This document shows positions 33,876-44,800 of a stretch of 64,000 nucleotides of DNA, piece after piece. The stretch comes from Kiritimatiellia bacterium (GTDB taxonomy: Bacteria > Verrucomicrobiota > Kiritimatiellia > PWTM01): NCBI GenBank assembly GCA_026417735.1, contig JAOACR010000020.1, positions 62,001-126,000 of the forward strand, written 5' to 3'. The notes beneath the pieces were generated by a model, which saw nothing but the letters and a program-made list of their open reading frames with translations, was not told where the DNA came from and ran no database searches. The stretch's first letter is position 1. Every line of letters begins with the position of its first letter. The position numbers were made by a program, and so were the translations under genes.

Positions 33876-35128
33876 TCCCGGATTTGGCCATTCCCGTGCA
33901 CGACGTACTTGTAACTGGTCAGCTCCTCGAGCCCCATCGGACCGCGCGCATGGATCTTGTCGGTACTGATCCCGATCTCCGCGCCCATGCCGAACTCGCC
34001 GCCATCGGTGAACCGGGTGGAGGCGTTCACATACACCGCGGCGGAGTCCACCTCGTCGCAGAAGCGGCGGGCCGCCTCCTCGTCCGCGGTGACGATCGCG
34101 TCGGAATGGTGGGAGCCCCACGTTTCGATGTGCCGGATCGCCTCGCCAAGATCGGGCACGACGCGCACCGCAAGGATCAGGTCGTTGTATTCGGCTGCCC
34201 AGTCCTCGTCCGTGGCCGGCTTCATGTCCGGCACCAATTCGCGCGAACGCGCGCAGCCCCGGAGCTCCACGCCCCGCGCGCGCAGCATTGCCGCGCACCG
34301 CGGCAGAAACGCCGGCGCAATGGCCTCGTCAACCAACAGCGTCTCCATCGCGTTGCAGACCGACGGCATCTGACACTTCGCGTTCTCGACGATCCGCAGC
34401 GCCATCTCCAGATCGGCGTCCTTGTGGACGTACACGTGGCAGACGCCCTTGTAGTGCTTGATCACCGGCACGCGGGCCTGCTCGGTCACCGCGCGGATCA
34501 GTCCCTCTCCGCCGCGCGGGATCACCAAATCCACCCGGCCCTCGAGCTGCACGAGCTCGCGGATCGCATCCCGGTCGGGCGTTTCAATCAACTGGATCGC
34601 AAAGGGTGGCAGGCCCCGCCGCATCCCCCCCTCGATCATCGCATCGGCAATCGCACGGTTGCTGCGCATCGCCTCCTTGCCGCCCCGCAGAATCACCGCA
34701 TTGGAGGTCTTCACGCACAGCACGGCGGTGTCGGCGGTCACATTGGGCCGCGACTCGTAGATGATCGCAATCACACCGATCGGTACCCGCACCTTCTGGA
34801 TGATCAGCCCGTTCGGCCGGATCCATCGGCTCATGCGGGCACCGATCGGATCGCGCAGCCCCATCACAGTACGGATACCGCGCACCATCGCCGCCATGCG
34901 TTTTTCGGTCAGCTGCAGGCGGTCCACCATCGCCGGCGGCAGACCGGCCGCGCGCGCCGCTTCGACGTCCTGCCGGTTCGCCTCAAAAATCGCGTCCCGC
35001 CGCGCTTCGATCTCCGCGGCCATCTCCCCGAGGATCGCGTTCTTGCGGCGAGAGTGCAGCCGCGCCAGCTCGCGCGCCGCCTCGCGCGCCCGCTCTCCGA
35101 TTTGGACGATGTCGTCGTGAAGGCTCAT
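33872..35128 (-). CDS. proA: Gamma-glutamyl phosphate reductase
   Basis: ProA reduces gamma-glutamyl phosphate to glutamate-5-semialdehyde with NADPH. The 418-residue aldehyde-dehydrogenase-fold enzyme contains RVPIGVIAIIYESRPNVTAD, VILRGGKEAMRSN, the catalytic Cys in AKCQMPSVCNAMETLLVD, and EFGMGAEIGISTDKIHARGP followed by MGLEELTSYKYVVHGNGQIR. The ATG at 35128 overlaps the proB stop (ATGA); an upstream in-frame extension is low-complexity and was not used. It is the second gene of proB-proA-DUF3108. No proC is visible in the window. Confidence 0.96.
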   Translation of the reverse strand: MSLHDDIVQIGERAREAARELARLHSRRKNAILGEMAAEIEARRDAIFEANRQDVEAARAAGLPPAMVDRLQLTEKRMAAMVRGIRTVMGLRDPIGARMSRWIRPNGLIIQKVRVPIGVIAIIYESRPNVTADTAVLCVKTSNAVILRGGKEAMRSNRAIADAMIEGGMRRGLPPFAIQLIETPDRDAIRELVQLEGRVDLVIPRGGEGLIRAVTEQARVPVIKHYKGVCHVYVHKDADLEMALRIVENAKCQMPSVCNAMETLLVDEAIAPAFLPRCAAMLRARGVELRGCARSRELVPDMKPATDEDWAAEYNDLILAVRVVPDLGEAIRHIETWGSHHSDAIVTADEEAARRFCDEVDSAAVYVNASTRFTDGGEFGMGAEIGISTDKIHARGPMGLEELTSYKYVVHGNGQIRE

Positions 35129-36294
35129 GGTCGGTTCGCTCCGGTGTCGCCCGCCAGCACGATCATGTGATCGCGATGGACGGCTTCCTCGTAGGGACAG
35201 GCGCCCAAAATTGCGGCGATCTCCCGCGTCGGTCGACCCTGAATCCGTCGCAGGTCGTCTGCGCTGTACGAGCACAGGCCGCGAGCGACGGTCTCGCCAG
35301 CGGTGTTCCGGATGTCAATCACCGCCCCGGGTTTGAACTGGCCGTGCACCGCGCGGATCCCGACCGGCAGCAGACTACGTTTGTGCTCCACCAGCGCACG
35401 ACACGCGCCGTCGTCCACCACCACCGCGCCCGTGGGCCGATGGAAGAAGCCGATCCAGCGGTCCCGGGCGGTCCAGCGCCGCGCACGGTCCGGGCGGCCA
35501 ATCAGCGTACCCACGTCCTCCCCGTGCGCGACCCTCACGATGTTGCCGGCCACACGGCCGTCCGCGATCACCACCGGAATCCCCGCCCGTGCCACGTTGT
35601 GGGCCGACTTCAATTTCGAGTCCATGCCGCCCGTGGAAATCTCGTTCGCAGATCCAAAAACCATTTTCAAGTGCGCCGGTGTCACCGACGGCAGCCAGGG
35701 CACCCGCTCACGGCTTCCGTCCGGGCGCGGCGCCTGCAGGCCGTCCACGGTGGTCAGCAACACCAGCAGATCGGCGTCGACCAGCAGCGCGACGAGCGCG
35801 GCCAGAAGGTCGTTGTCGCCAAACTTGATTTCCTCCACCGCGACAGTGTCGTTCTCGTTGATGATCGGGATGATCCGGTGCCGGAGCAGGTTCGCCAGAG
35901 TCCGACGGGCGTTGAGGTGCCGCTCGCGGGCCGCCAGCGCGTCGTGCGTGAGCAGAATCTGCGCAATCGTGCACCCGTGCCGCGCGAATGCGCGCTCGTA
36001 GAGCGCCATCAGCCGGAGCTGGCCGACCGCGGCGGCCGCTTGCAGGTCCGGCAGAAACCGTGGCCGCCGCTTCCACCCCAGCACCTCCATGCCCGACGCG
36101 ATCGCACCGGAACTGACCACGACCATCTCCCGCCCTTCGGCGCGCAGGGCCGCGACATCGGCGGCGAGTGCGCGGAAGCGACGCGGGTCGGGCCGGCCAT
36201 CGTCTCGCACAAGGACCCGGCTGCCGACCTTGACGACGATCCGCTTCGACTGCCGGAGCCGGGCGCGGTCGGGCGATAGAACTTCAGTTGGCAT
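35125..36294 (-). CDS. proB: Glutamate 5-kinase with C-terminal PUA domain
   Basis: ProB phosphorylates glutamate in the first step of proline synthesis and is normally feedback-inhibited by proline. The 389-residue protein has IVVKVGSRVLV, VVVSSGAIASGMEVLG, NARRTLANLLRHRIIPIINE, NDTVAVEEIKFGDNDLLAALVALL, LLTTVDGLQ and GTGGMxTK-like ISTGGMDSKLKSAHNVARAG. A PUA domain follows from about residue 290 (DDGACRALVEHKRSLLPVGI), typical of bacterial ProB. It heads the operon. Its start has no obvious ribosome-binding site, and an AT-rich stretch lies directly upstream. Confidence 0.96.
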   Translation of the reverse strand: MPTEVLSPDRARLRQSKRIVVKVGSRVLVRDDGRPDPRRFRALAADVAALRAEGREMVVVSSGAIASGMEVLGWKRRPRFLPDLQAAAAVGQLRLMALYERAFARHGCTIAQILLTHDALAARERHLNARRTLANLLRHRIIPIINENDTVAVEEIKFGDNDLLAALVALLVDADLLVLLTTVDGLQAPRPDGSRERVPWLPSVTPAHLKMVFGSANEISTGGMDSKLKSAHNVARAGIPVVIADGRVAGNIVRVAHGEDVGTLIGRPDRARRWTARDRWIGFFHRPTGAVVVDDGACRALVEHKRSLLPVGIRAVHGQFKPGAVIDIRNTAGETVARGLCSYSADDLRRIQGRPTREIAAILGACPYEEAVHRDHMIVLAGDTGANRP

Positions 36295-36300
36295 GAAGAG

Positions 36301-36314
36301 TATTATCGTATAAC
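36301..36314 (-). promoter_or_regulatory. Putative proB promoter with very short leader
   Basis: On the minus strand TTATACGATAATA is a rare AT-rich stretch in this GC-rich DNA. It begins about 20 bases before the proB ATG at 36294, leaving a leader of at most about a dozen bases and no ribosome-binding sequence. It looks like a -10 element or pair of them. A convincing -35 box is not seen. Confidence 0.35.
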
Positions 36315-36362
36315 ACGAGACACCCCCCTTCGAAAAGGCAGCGGGCTGCGGAGAGCGCGGTC

Positions 36363-37285
36363 TCAGCGCAGCGCCGTTGAAAACAGCCGCGTGCCCGCCC
36401 TCTCGCCCCGGGACGCCAGCCGCGCAACGAGCTCCAGACGGTGGACTCGCGCCTTGACGTCAGAGGGCCCCGGCCGTGCGCACCCCAGGTGTAGGAAGAT
36501 GACGCAGTGGCCCTCCGCCGCCAGCCCGCTGCGCAGCCCCCCGCTCGCGCGCCTCCGCCATCGCGCGCTGCATCAGCCGCCGCACATCCGCGCGCCACGC
36601 CCACCAAGTCCGATCCGGCATAGGGACGCTGGTGAGCCGGCTCGAGGATGCCACCCAAACACACCTTCCGGTCCCGGTGTCGGGTGCTAGATGTGCTCGC
36701 ACATCGCGCTCCCGACTGTCGACCAACGGCCCCCCGAACCATCGGTGGTCGCCCAAGGCGGGCACGCGGCGGTCGAGATCCTGGACCGTTAGAAACAGCC
36801 GCAACTGTTCGGCATGGCGATCAGGAACTGTCGGAACGTCCTGCGTCAGAACACACCGGCCCCTCACCTCGATTCCGAACCCCAACGCCGACGTCTCTCC
36901 CAACCGGGCGGGATTCGCCAGCGACTCCTGAACCAGCAGATGAGGCCACGGCTCTCCGGCTTCGCGCAGACGACCGCGATGCCGCGCCCACCCGTTCATC
37001 GCCAACACGAGCGCGCCGTTCCCCTCCACGACGGCGCAAGACGTTCCATTACAGGCGCGAAAACTCTGCCGCGACGTGCATCGGTGCGCGAGCGTCAACC
37101 GCAAGCGGCTGTTCCACTGCGCCACTTGCCCGCATCGGCTCCGCCTGCAGGCGTCCCGGCGGAACACCCCGCGCCACCTGCCGGCCCGGCCCCGGCGAAA
37201 GCAGCACGAAGCCCCGCTCGAACCGGAAATCCGCGAGCGACATCCCGCCATAGTGCCGCGGAACACCCATCACCACACCGGCCAT
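36363..37285 (-). pseudogene. Frameshifted relic of a secreted-protein gene next to the lyase-like gene
   Basis: Coding-like sequence continues across three minus-strand frames with no single intact ORF. Frame 1 (from about 37285 to 37049) gives MSLADFRFERGFVLLSPGPG and ends at a TAA. Frame 2 (about 37080 to 36500) gives PWPHLLVQESLANPARLGET, DRHAEQLRLFLTVQDLDRRV, HRWFGGPLVDSRE and WWAWRADVRRLMQRAMAEAR. Frame 3 gives GLRSGLAAEGHCVIFLHLGC and VHRLELVARLASRG, ending at TGA 36363-36365. The frames join end to end at about 37050 and 36520. I read this as one decayed gene of about 250-300 codons, or an intact gene with two assembly errors. The pattern resembles proteins I associate with heparinase-like genes, but no family name is certain. 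Confidence 0.55.
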
Positions 37286-37410
37286 ACACGTGAACGCGCC
37301 AGCAAACGAACGCAGAAGCCGAGGCCCTCCTCCGCGGCCTGTGACCGAGCTCGGTGCTTCGACCGCGTGCGCGGTCTGCCTGCCATGGGGTTGACTGCCC
37401 TGGCCCTCGC

Positions 37411-39225
37411 CTACCGGAGTGCGCGTCGCAAAACGGACGCCCCGATCTCCGCCCCATCCACCGCCAGCAGCGCCGAGGCCGCCCATGGCTCTTCACCGAC
37501 AAGTTCCCGCCGTTCCTCCTTCGCGAGATCTGCGCAGACCCTCAAAATCGTTTCCGCACCGCTCACCTCGACCCGCACATGGTCGCCAGCGGCCTCCACG
37601 CCGATGCGAGCGGATGCAAACGAGCGGCGAAAATCATCAAAGCCGCGGTCATCCAGCCCCTCGGCCACACGCGCGTAGACCGCGACCGCCTGCCGACCGG
37701 CTGGCGGCGAGGTCGAGTGCACCCACGTCAGGCGTCGAGCCCCCCATTGGCTTCCGTCATCCACAACCTCGACCGTTCCGCCGTCCGCCGCGGCAGTGCC
37801 CCATACAAACCGAATGCCCGCTGCCGCATCGCCTTCGCGCAGGAACACCGGCATCGTCGGCCGCGGCAGTTGCAACCGGCCTCCCACCGCCACCGGTCCG
37901 CCCTCCGCCCCAATGTAGAGAGGAAGGTCGGCCGGCAGTACCCAGTGAGAAAGCCAGCACATCAGATTGGTGCCAGAGCGGCGGAATGCGCGACTGCGAT
38001 CACTGGCATTGGCACTGGCCAGCAACAGCGCCTCCGGTCCGCGTTGCACTGCCGCGACGAACGGATACACGTGGTGCGCCTTCATGTGACCCCCGCCCGT
38101 GCGATAGGGATGCTTGCCGTAGGGGTCACCGCGTGCATCCATCAGGAACGAAACACCAACGCGCTCCATCCCCGAAAACAGCACCACAAACACCTTGTCC
38201 ATCGAGTCCTCGTAGGCCGCTCCGGACGTCCCCAGCGAAATCCGCCGCCCCACCCACTGGGCGACGCGAAAGGCCGGATCCGCGCGCCACCGCCCCCGCA
38301 CCATCCGAGGAGCGCGAGCGACCAGGTCATTGGCCGCAGGCGGCGGCGCCACCCAGCACGCATCGTGAAACCACGGCGTGCGCGACGGCTCGCCGGCATC
38401 CGCCGATGGCCAGCCCGCCCGAGCCGCCCACCGGTTCAGTCCGCCGATGCCGCGCAACGCGTCATAGTCACGACTGTGCGGCCCCCCCAGCCGTCCGGCG
38501 GGTGGAAACCAGTGCGCCGCGGTTTCTAACCAGAGAAAGTCCATCCCCGCCCGGGCCGACATCCTTGCGACTTCCGACGTAGAGTGTCGCGCAATCAGAC
38601 CCAGGTTCTCGAGGTTGACGGCGTAGTACGTCGGGCTCAGGTACTCCGTCACGCCATTCGTCAAGGTGTGCCGAATCCATCGATCCAACATTTGATAACC
38701 CTCGGCGGCCAGATCCGCGCGCCCGAGCACCTCCCCCAGCGCGATACAGTTCCATGTCTTTTTCAGAAAAATGTTCGAGTAGTCCGTGGACACTCGATGC
38801 CGTCGCACTCCCTCCGCCGCATGGTGGAAGGTCTCCTGCAGGATCGCAGAGGCGCGCGACGAGAGCCGCCCCCGGAAGTATTTCCACAGCAGAACCGCCC
38901 GCTGCATCGAGAACTCGACGCAGTTCAGGTCCTCCGGCCCCGGGTCCCCCCAGTACCACGCCAAATTGCCGTAGGTGCGCGACGCGGGATTGCGGTCCTG
39001 CTTCCGGGCGCCGTGTTCCACGGCTTGCTCGATCCACTCTGCCGGCGCACCCGCCGCCGCCGCTTCAAGCGCAAATGCATAGAAGTCGCGGGTGCCAAAG
39101 CGCACGGGCGGATTGGATACCGAACGCCACCACTGCTCCAGCGCCGGGGAGACCGCGCCGTTTGAACACAGCGCGAAGGTCATGACGATCCCCACCGCCA
39201 GCCCTGACGTACCCCCTCTGCGCAT
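37411..39225 (-). CDS. Secreted hypothetical protein, alpha/alpha-toroid lyase-like
   Basis: The 604-residue protein has a signal peptide (MRRGGTSGLAVGIVMTFALC) behind GGAGCGGAGAG. The N-terminal 300 residues are helical, with RTYGNLAWYWGDPGPEDLNC, LNGVTEYLSPTYYAVNLENL-like (TNGVTEYLSPTYYAVNLENL) and ETAAHWFPPAGRLGGPHSRD segments. The rest is beta-rich (RMVRGRWRADPAFRV, KHPYRTGGGHMKAHHVYPFV). The layout is like alginate lyase/heparinase II/III-type enzymes with Tyr/His/Arg candidates in YYAVN, HSRDYD and HHVYP. No family is firmly recognised. The frameshifted relic follows it on the same strand. Confidence 0.68.
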   Translation of the reverse strand: MRRGGTSGLAVGIVMTFALCSNGAVSPALEQWWRSVSNPPVRFGTRDFYAFALEAAAAGAPAEWIEQAVEHGARKQDRNPASRTYGNLAWYWGDPGPEDLNCVEFSMQRAVLLWKYFRGRLSSRASAILQETFHHAAEGVRRHRVSTDYSNIFLKKTWNCIALGEVLGRADLAAEGYQMLDRWIRHTLTNGVTEYLSPTYYAVNLENLGLIARHSTSEVARMSARAGMDFLWLETAAHWFPPAGRLGGPHSRDYDALRGIGGLNRWAARAGWPSADAGEPSRTPWFHDACWVAPPPAANDLVARAPRMVRGRWRADPAFRVAQWVGRRISLGTSGAAYEDSMDKVFVVLFSGMERVGVSFLMDARGDPYGKHPYRTGGGHMKAHHVYPFVAAVQRGPEALLLASANASDRSRAFRRSGTNLMCWLSHWVLPADLPLYIGAEGGPVAVGGRLQLPRPTMPVFLREGDAAAGIRFVWGTAAADGGTVEVVDDGSQWGARRLTWVHSTSPPAGRQAVAVYARVAEGLDDRGFDDFRRSFASARIGVEAAGDHVRVEVSGAETILRVCADLAKEERRELVGEEPWAASALLAVDGAEIGASVLRRALR

Positions 39226-39269
39226 CGCTCTCCGCTCCTGCCCCCTCCGCTGTCCCACAACCGAGCGCC

Positions 39270-39878
39270 TCAGCGACCTGCCCGCCCCTCGTTCTCCGGT
39301 TCGAACGCGAGTGCCGCCGAGTTGATGCAGTATCGCAGACCCGTCGGCGGCGGTCCGTCCGCGAACACATGGCCAAGATGTGCGTCGCACAGCGCACAGC
39401 GGATCTCGGTGCGTACCATGCCGTGGCTGCGATCCTCCAACTCCCGCAGGTTCGCCCGGTGGACCGGCTTCACAAAGCTTGGCCAGCCGGTCCCAGATTC
39501 GAACTTATCGTCGGATCGAAACAGCGCAAGCCCGCAGCCGACACACCGGTAGAGTCCACGGCCCTTGTGCCGGTAAAACTCACCGGTGAACGCGCACTCC
39601 GTACCGCCCTGTCGCGTCACACGGTATTGCTCCGGCGTCAGACGACGCCGCCACTCCTCGTCGCTGCGTCGGACCACCGGCCGGCGCACCAGCGCATTGG
39701 ACTCGACCAAAAAGACCTCGACCTCATCGCCCGAGCGCGTGCGCGACATTGCCGACCGCTCTCCGAATGCCAGCGGCACGAGCACGATTGCCGCCAGCAG
39801 CGCGCCGGCCGCACCGGCGGCCACTGTTGGCCCCCGGCCCCGACACGCGGCAGCATCGCATCGTTCGCTGAGCACCAT
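39270..39878 (-). CDS. msrB: Peptide-methionine (R)-S-oxide reductase, membrane-anchored
   Basis: MsrB reduces methionine-R-sulfoxide in proteins. The 202-residue protein has a hydrophobic N-terminal segment ([20 protein letters not shown]), then the MsrB domain beginning [23 protein letters not shown]. It has zinc-binding CVGCGLALF and [23 protein letters not shown], and the catalytic Cys of [11 protein letters not shown]. The anchor suggests periplasmic or membrane-surface repair. The ATG at 39878 is upstream of the anchor; ribosome-binding sequence is weak, so an internal start is possible. It is divergent from the metalloprotease gene. Confidence 0.93.
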   Translation of the reverse strand: MVLSERCDAAACRGRGPTVAAGAAGALLAAIVLVPLAFGERSAMSRTRSGDEVEVFLVESNALVRRPVVRRSDEEWRRRLTPEQYRVTRQGGTECAFTGEFYRHKGRGLYRCVGCGLALFRSDDKFESGTGWPSFVKPVHRANLRELEDRSHGMVRTEIRCALCDAHLGHVFADGPPPTGLRYCINSAALAFEPENEGRAGR

Positions 39879-39998
39879 GCCCGCACTATCGCCGACCTCG
39901 CGTCGTCGGTCAACGGGAACGCCCCACGGCACCGCGGCGCGGCCCGCCGTTCCGCCCGGTTGCACTTTCCGACCGTTCCGATATCGTGCGCGGCTGCA

Positions 39999-41747
39999 AT
40001 GCGACCGCTCGGTTCCGTGTTCTGCGCCCTAACTGTGGGCACCGCCGTTTCCATCGTCACACCCGCGCGCGCCACCGCGACAGGTCCCCCAACCCGCCCC
40101 CCACCGGTCCGCGTGGTCTACTTCGTTCCTGCCGATCGCGAACCGCTCTCGAATCGAGCGGAACGCCTGACCCGCACCCTCGAGGACGTCCGCCGCTTCT
40201 ACCGGGACGGTATGGCCGCCGCTGGGTTGGGGCCGCTCACGTTTGACCTTGAGCGGGATTCAGACGGCCGGGTGGTGCTGCACGAGGTCCGCGGGCGGCA
40301 TCCGTCCGACGCCTATGGCCGGAACGACGCCGCCAAAGTCCGCGATGAGGTGCGAACGGCGCTGGCCGCGCGCGGCATTGATGCGGACCGCGAACTGCTG
40401 CTGATCGTGCAGGTGCTGCTCCGCTGGCAGGACGGACGCGCAATCGAGGTGGGGCCCTACGTCGGCGGCGGCGACGGCCGGTTTGGTGCCGCGCACGTCT
40501 ACGACGATGAACGGCTCGACGCTAGCCGGCTCGCCTCGAGGGAGCCCGGCGGCTGGTACGGCGGTAAGCCCTGCTCGATCGGCCGGTTCAACACGCACTA
40601 CATCGGCGGAATCGCCCACGAGCTCGGGCACGCGTTTGGGCTGCCGCATGACCGCGAGACCGCGGAGGACCGCGCGATGCGCGGCCGCTCGCTGATGGGC
40701 AGTGGTAACCACACGTACGGCGAGGAGCGCCGGGGAGAGGGGCCCGGCGCTTTCCTCAGCACGGTCAGCGCGATGCAGCTGCGGTACGCACGCGCGTTCG
40801 CCGGCGACCTGCCCGATGCGCATGTGCGACCGACGGCGGAGTTTCCCTCGTTCGAGGCGGACTACTCCAACGGCGCCGTCGTCCTCACCGGCGTGGTCAC
40901 CGGCACGCCCCCCGTGTGGGCGGTCGCGGTGTGGAACGACCCGATGTGGATCGCGGGCGACTACGACGCGGTGGCGTGGGGCAGTCCAACGGATCCGCAG
41001 GGGCGTTTCCGGCTCGCCATTCGCGAGCTCGAGACCGGCCGTTACGAGCTCCGCCTCCGCGCCCTGCACACCAACGGTCGGACTTCCCTTCGCCGTTTCA
41101 CGTACACCGTGGATGCCAACGGTGTGCCGGATGTGATCGCGCTGCGAACCGCGCTACCCCTCGCGTCAGCGGTGCAAGCGTGGCTGCAGCGCGACGAGGC
41201 GGCAGTGCGCCGGCTGGCGTCAACGGTCATGAGCATCGCGCCGGCCGGTCATGAGTCGTACCGCAAAGCAGCTCACCTGCTCGAGCGGCTGGCGCCAGCG
41301 CCCCCCGGACCACCACCCGCCGTCCGGCCACCGGACGTCACCCGCGTGGAACTTTCCCACGCAAAAATGACCGAGGCCTCCGTCGGCTGGGGGCGGGTCA
41401 TGCGCGACGAGGCGCCGGAGGTCGTGTTCATCGAGCTGAATGGAGAATTTGTTCCGCGCGGTCTCTGGGCCCATGCGCCGGCCCGCCACGTGTTCGATCT
41501 CGGCGGGAGATGGCGCTGTTTTCGGTCCCGCTGCGGCGTCCACGATCACGGGCGCGGCACGGTGCGGTTCGTGGTGCGCGCGGACGGCCGTGAGCTGTAC
41601 CGCTCTGCGACCATCCGGGCGGGCCAAGCGGTCGGGATCGAGCTCGACGTCAGTGGCGCGCAGCAGCTGGAGATGATTGTCGAGGACGCCGGCGATGGTC
41701 GCAATGGGGACTGGGGCGTCTGGGCGGACCCGGTGGTTGAGCGCTGA
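39999..41747 (+). CDS. Secreted metzincin-like metalloprotease with C-terminal NPCBM-type domain
   Basis: The 582-residue protein begins with a signal peptide ([20 protein letters not shown]) and a protease domain with [18 protein letters not shown] at about 205-222. This is the extended HExxHxxGxxHD zinc site of metzincins. [10 protein letters not shown] follows. Residues 250-390 hold a beta-sandwich ([20 protein letters not shown]). The last 150 residues match an NPCBM-type carbohydrate-binding module: [20 protein letters not shown] to [35 protein letters not shown], and a final [10 protein letters not shown]. It could cleave a glycoprotein or envelope target. It is divergent from msrB. Confidence 0.83.
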   Translation: MRPLGSVFCALTVGTAVSIVTPARATATGPPTRPPPVRVVYFVPADREPLSNRAERLTRTLEDVRRFYRDGMAAAGLGPLTFDLERDSDGRVVLHEVRGRHPSDAYGRNDAAKVRDEVRTALAARGIDADRELLLIVQVLLRWQDGRAIEVGPYVGGGDGRFGAAHVYDDERLDASRLASREPGGWYGGKPCSIGRFNTHYIGGIAHELGHAFGLPHDRETAEDRAMRGRSLMGSGNHTYGEERRGEGPGAFLSTVSAMQLRYARAFAGDLPDAHVRPTAEFPSFEADYSNGAVVLTGVVTGTPPVWAVAVWNDPMWIAGDYDAVAWGSPTDPQGRFRLAIRELETGRYELRLRALHTNGRTSLRRFTYTVDANGVPDVIALRTALPLASAVQAWLQRDEAAVRRLASTVMSIAPAGHESYRKAAHLLERLAPAPPGPPPAVRPPDVTRVELSHAKMTEASVGWGRVMRDEAPEVVFIELNGEFVPRGLWAHAPARHVFDLGGRWRCFRSRCGVHDHGRGTVRFVVRADGRELYRSATIRAGQAVGIELDVSGAQQLEMIVEDAGDGRNGDWGVWADPVVER

Positions 41748-41857
41748 TCCGGTGCGTCAACTGAGTTCCGCCGCCCGGCGCCACCGCCTCGCGGTTCGCT
41801 CCGCCCGCGTACTTGCCGCCGGAGGGGCACCGCGTTAGGTTGGCGAAGGTTCGACCG

Positions 41858-44800
41858 ATGACGCCGACGGGTCAGCGTGCGGGCATCTGCAACGGCGGCG
41901 CGCCGTCACCGACCGCCGGCGATCTGCGGCTGCCCCGCTCGTTCCACTGGCTGAACGCGACACAGTTTCTTGGCGCGCTGAACGACAACCTCTTCAAGCT
42001 GCTGGTCACCTTCGCGGTGATCCGGCTGCTCGGCGAGTCCGCCAGCGAACTCGCGGCCGGTCTGGGTGGCCTGCTCTTTGCGCTTCCGTTCCTGCTCTTT
42101 ACGCCGGCCGCCGGCGTGCTCGCGGACCGGATCAGCAAGCGCAACATCCTTGTCGGCGCTAAGGCACTGGAAGTCGCCGTGATGCTGGCGGGCGCATTTG
42201 CGCTGGCGCAGCAGAGCGCGCCGATGCTGTTCGGCGTGCTGTTCCTGATGTCCGCGCAAAGCGCGCTGTTTGGTCCCGCAAAGTACGGCATCATCCCGGA
42301 AATCGCCGGCCGCGAGCGGCTGTCACGCGCGAACAGCCAGATCGTGATGGCCACCTACCTAGCAATCATCATCGGCACGTTCGTGGCGCCTGGTTCGGTA
42401 CGACTGCTCGGCAACCGCGTCGCGCCGGCCGGATGGATCTGCGTCGCGGTCGCAGTGGCGGGGCTGCTGACCTCGTTCGGGATCGAGCCCACACCGGCGG
42501 CCGGCGTGCGGCGCCGGCCCTCCTGGCTGTTCTGGTCCGATGTGATCCGGCCGCTGCGGTCGGTTCGTGAAGACCGCTATCTGCTGCTGGCGATCGCCGG
42601 TCTCGCCTACTTCTCCATGGTGGGCGCATACCTGCAACTGAACTTGATTCCCTACGGAATCCGCCACCTCGGATGGAGCGAGGTGGACAGCGGTTTTCTC
42701 TTCGTTGGTGCCGCGGTCGGTATCGGGCTTGGCGCGGGCCTCGCGGGATGGTGGTCGGGCCGGAACGTCGAGTTCGGTGTGGTACCGCTCGGCGCGGCGT
42801 TGTTGGCCGCCAGCGCGATCGCGATCGGTACCACGGCCCGTCCCGCCGTCGCGGCGGTGTCTGCGGTAACCGCCGGCATTGGCGCCGGACTGTTCGTGGT
42901 GCCGCTGGAGGCCTTCGTGCAGATGCGTTGCCCGCGGGACCGGCTCGGCGGCGTGCTCGCCGCGAACAACTTCCTCAGCTGGATCGGCGTGCTCGCGGGT
43001 TCGGGCCTTCTGCTCGCGATGCACCGGTGGGCCGGCCTGCCGGTCGCGCGCGGTTTCCAGGCGGTCGGCGCACTGACGCTGCTGCTGACCGCGGTGACGC
43101 TGGCCGTGCTTCCGGATTTTCTTGCAAGGTTCGCCGCGGTGGTGGTCACTCGCACGGTCTATCGCGTGCGCGCACTGGGTCTGGAAAATCTGCCGATCGA
43201 GGGTGGCGCGCTGCTGGTCGCAAATCACGTCAGTTATCTCGACGCGCTCCACATGCTGGCCTGTCAGCAGCGCCGCATCCGCTTTCTGATGCATCGTCCG
43301 ATCTACGAGCAGCATCCGCTGCGGCCGATCTTCCGGCTGATGGGCTGCATTCCGATCGCGCCCGACGACCCGCCGCGCCGTCTCGTCGCCGCGTTGCGGG
43401 AAGCACGGGAGGCGCTGGACCGCGGTTTCCTTGTCTGCGTGTTCGCCGAAGGGGCACTGACGCGGTCCGGCTTCATGACCGCATTCCGTCCCGGCTTTGA
43501 ACGCATCGTGCGAGGCAGTCAGCACCCGGTGATTCCAGTGTATCTCGGCGGCACGTGGGGTAGCGTGTTCAGCCGCTACCGACCGCGCGACCATGCGCGG
43601 GTGCCGGTGCGCTTCCCTCGCCAGGTCACCGTCGTGTTCGGTCGGCCGATGTCCCCCGACTCCACCGCCGCAGAAGTTCGCGCGGCGGTGCAGGAGCTGT
43701 CGGTCGTGTATTTCAACGACCTCAAACCGCGCCGCCGACCACTCGGTCACGCATGGGTTCGCGCGGCTCGGCGCAACTGGCGACGCATAGTGATGACGGA
43801 CACGCTCGGCCGGCGATTGACCGGCGGCCGCGCGCTGATCGCCAGCATCGCGCTCGCGCGCCAGCTTGCTCCGCGGGTTCGCGGCCATCCGGCGGTCGGC
43901 GTGCTGCTGCCTCCCAGTGTCGGGGGCGCCCTCGCAAACTTGGCGCTGGCGCTGCTGCGAGTGCCGTCGGTCAACCTCAACTTCACGGTCTCGGCCGAGG
44001 CGTTCCGCTCCGCGATCCGTCAGGCCGGCGTGCGCACTGTGGTGACATCGCGCGCCTTTCTGGAAAAAATCCGGCTGCCGGCTGAGCTGCCCGGACCCGC
44101 GTACCTTGAGGATCTGCTGGCGGAGCTCACGCCACTGCGCCGGCTGGCAGCTGCCGCGCTCGCGCTGGCCGCCCCAGCCGTCTGGCTGGGCCGGGCGCGA
44201 AAGTTCGAGGCGGACACTCCGGCCACCATCATCTTTTCCTCCGGCACCACCGGCGAGCCGAAAGGCGTCGTGTTGAGCCACCACAACCTCCTGTCGAACG
44301 TGGAGGGCCTGATGCTCGCGTTCCGCGCGCGGCGCGACGAGGCGCTCGCCGCGACGCTGCCCCTGTTCCACTCGTTCGGGTATACCTGCGGCGTGTGGTT
44401 TCCGCTGCTGGCGGGCATCACCGCGCACTACCATCCCAACCCGCTCGACTCGGCGCGCATCGCGCAGATGATTCGCGAGGAACGCTGCACGGCGCTCTTC
44501 GCGACGCCCACGTTCCTGCTGGGGTACCTGCGCCGCGCCCAGCCGGAGGATCTGCGCACCCTCCGCTGGCTCATCACCGGCGCCGAAAAACTGCGGGCCC
44601 ACGTCGCCGACGCCTTCGAACAGCGCTTCGGCATCCGGCCGCTCGAAGGCTACGGCACCACTGAGCTGTCGCCAGTCGTCGCACTGAGCGTCCCGCACGT
44701 GAGGGACGGGGATCTGGTGGAAACCGGTTGGAAGAGCGGCAGCGTCGGTCGGCCGATCCCCGGGGTCGCGCTGCGCATTGTCGACCCCACCACCGGTGCA

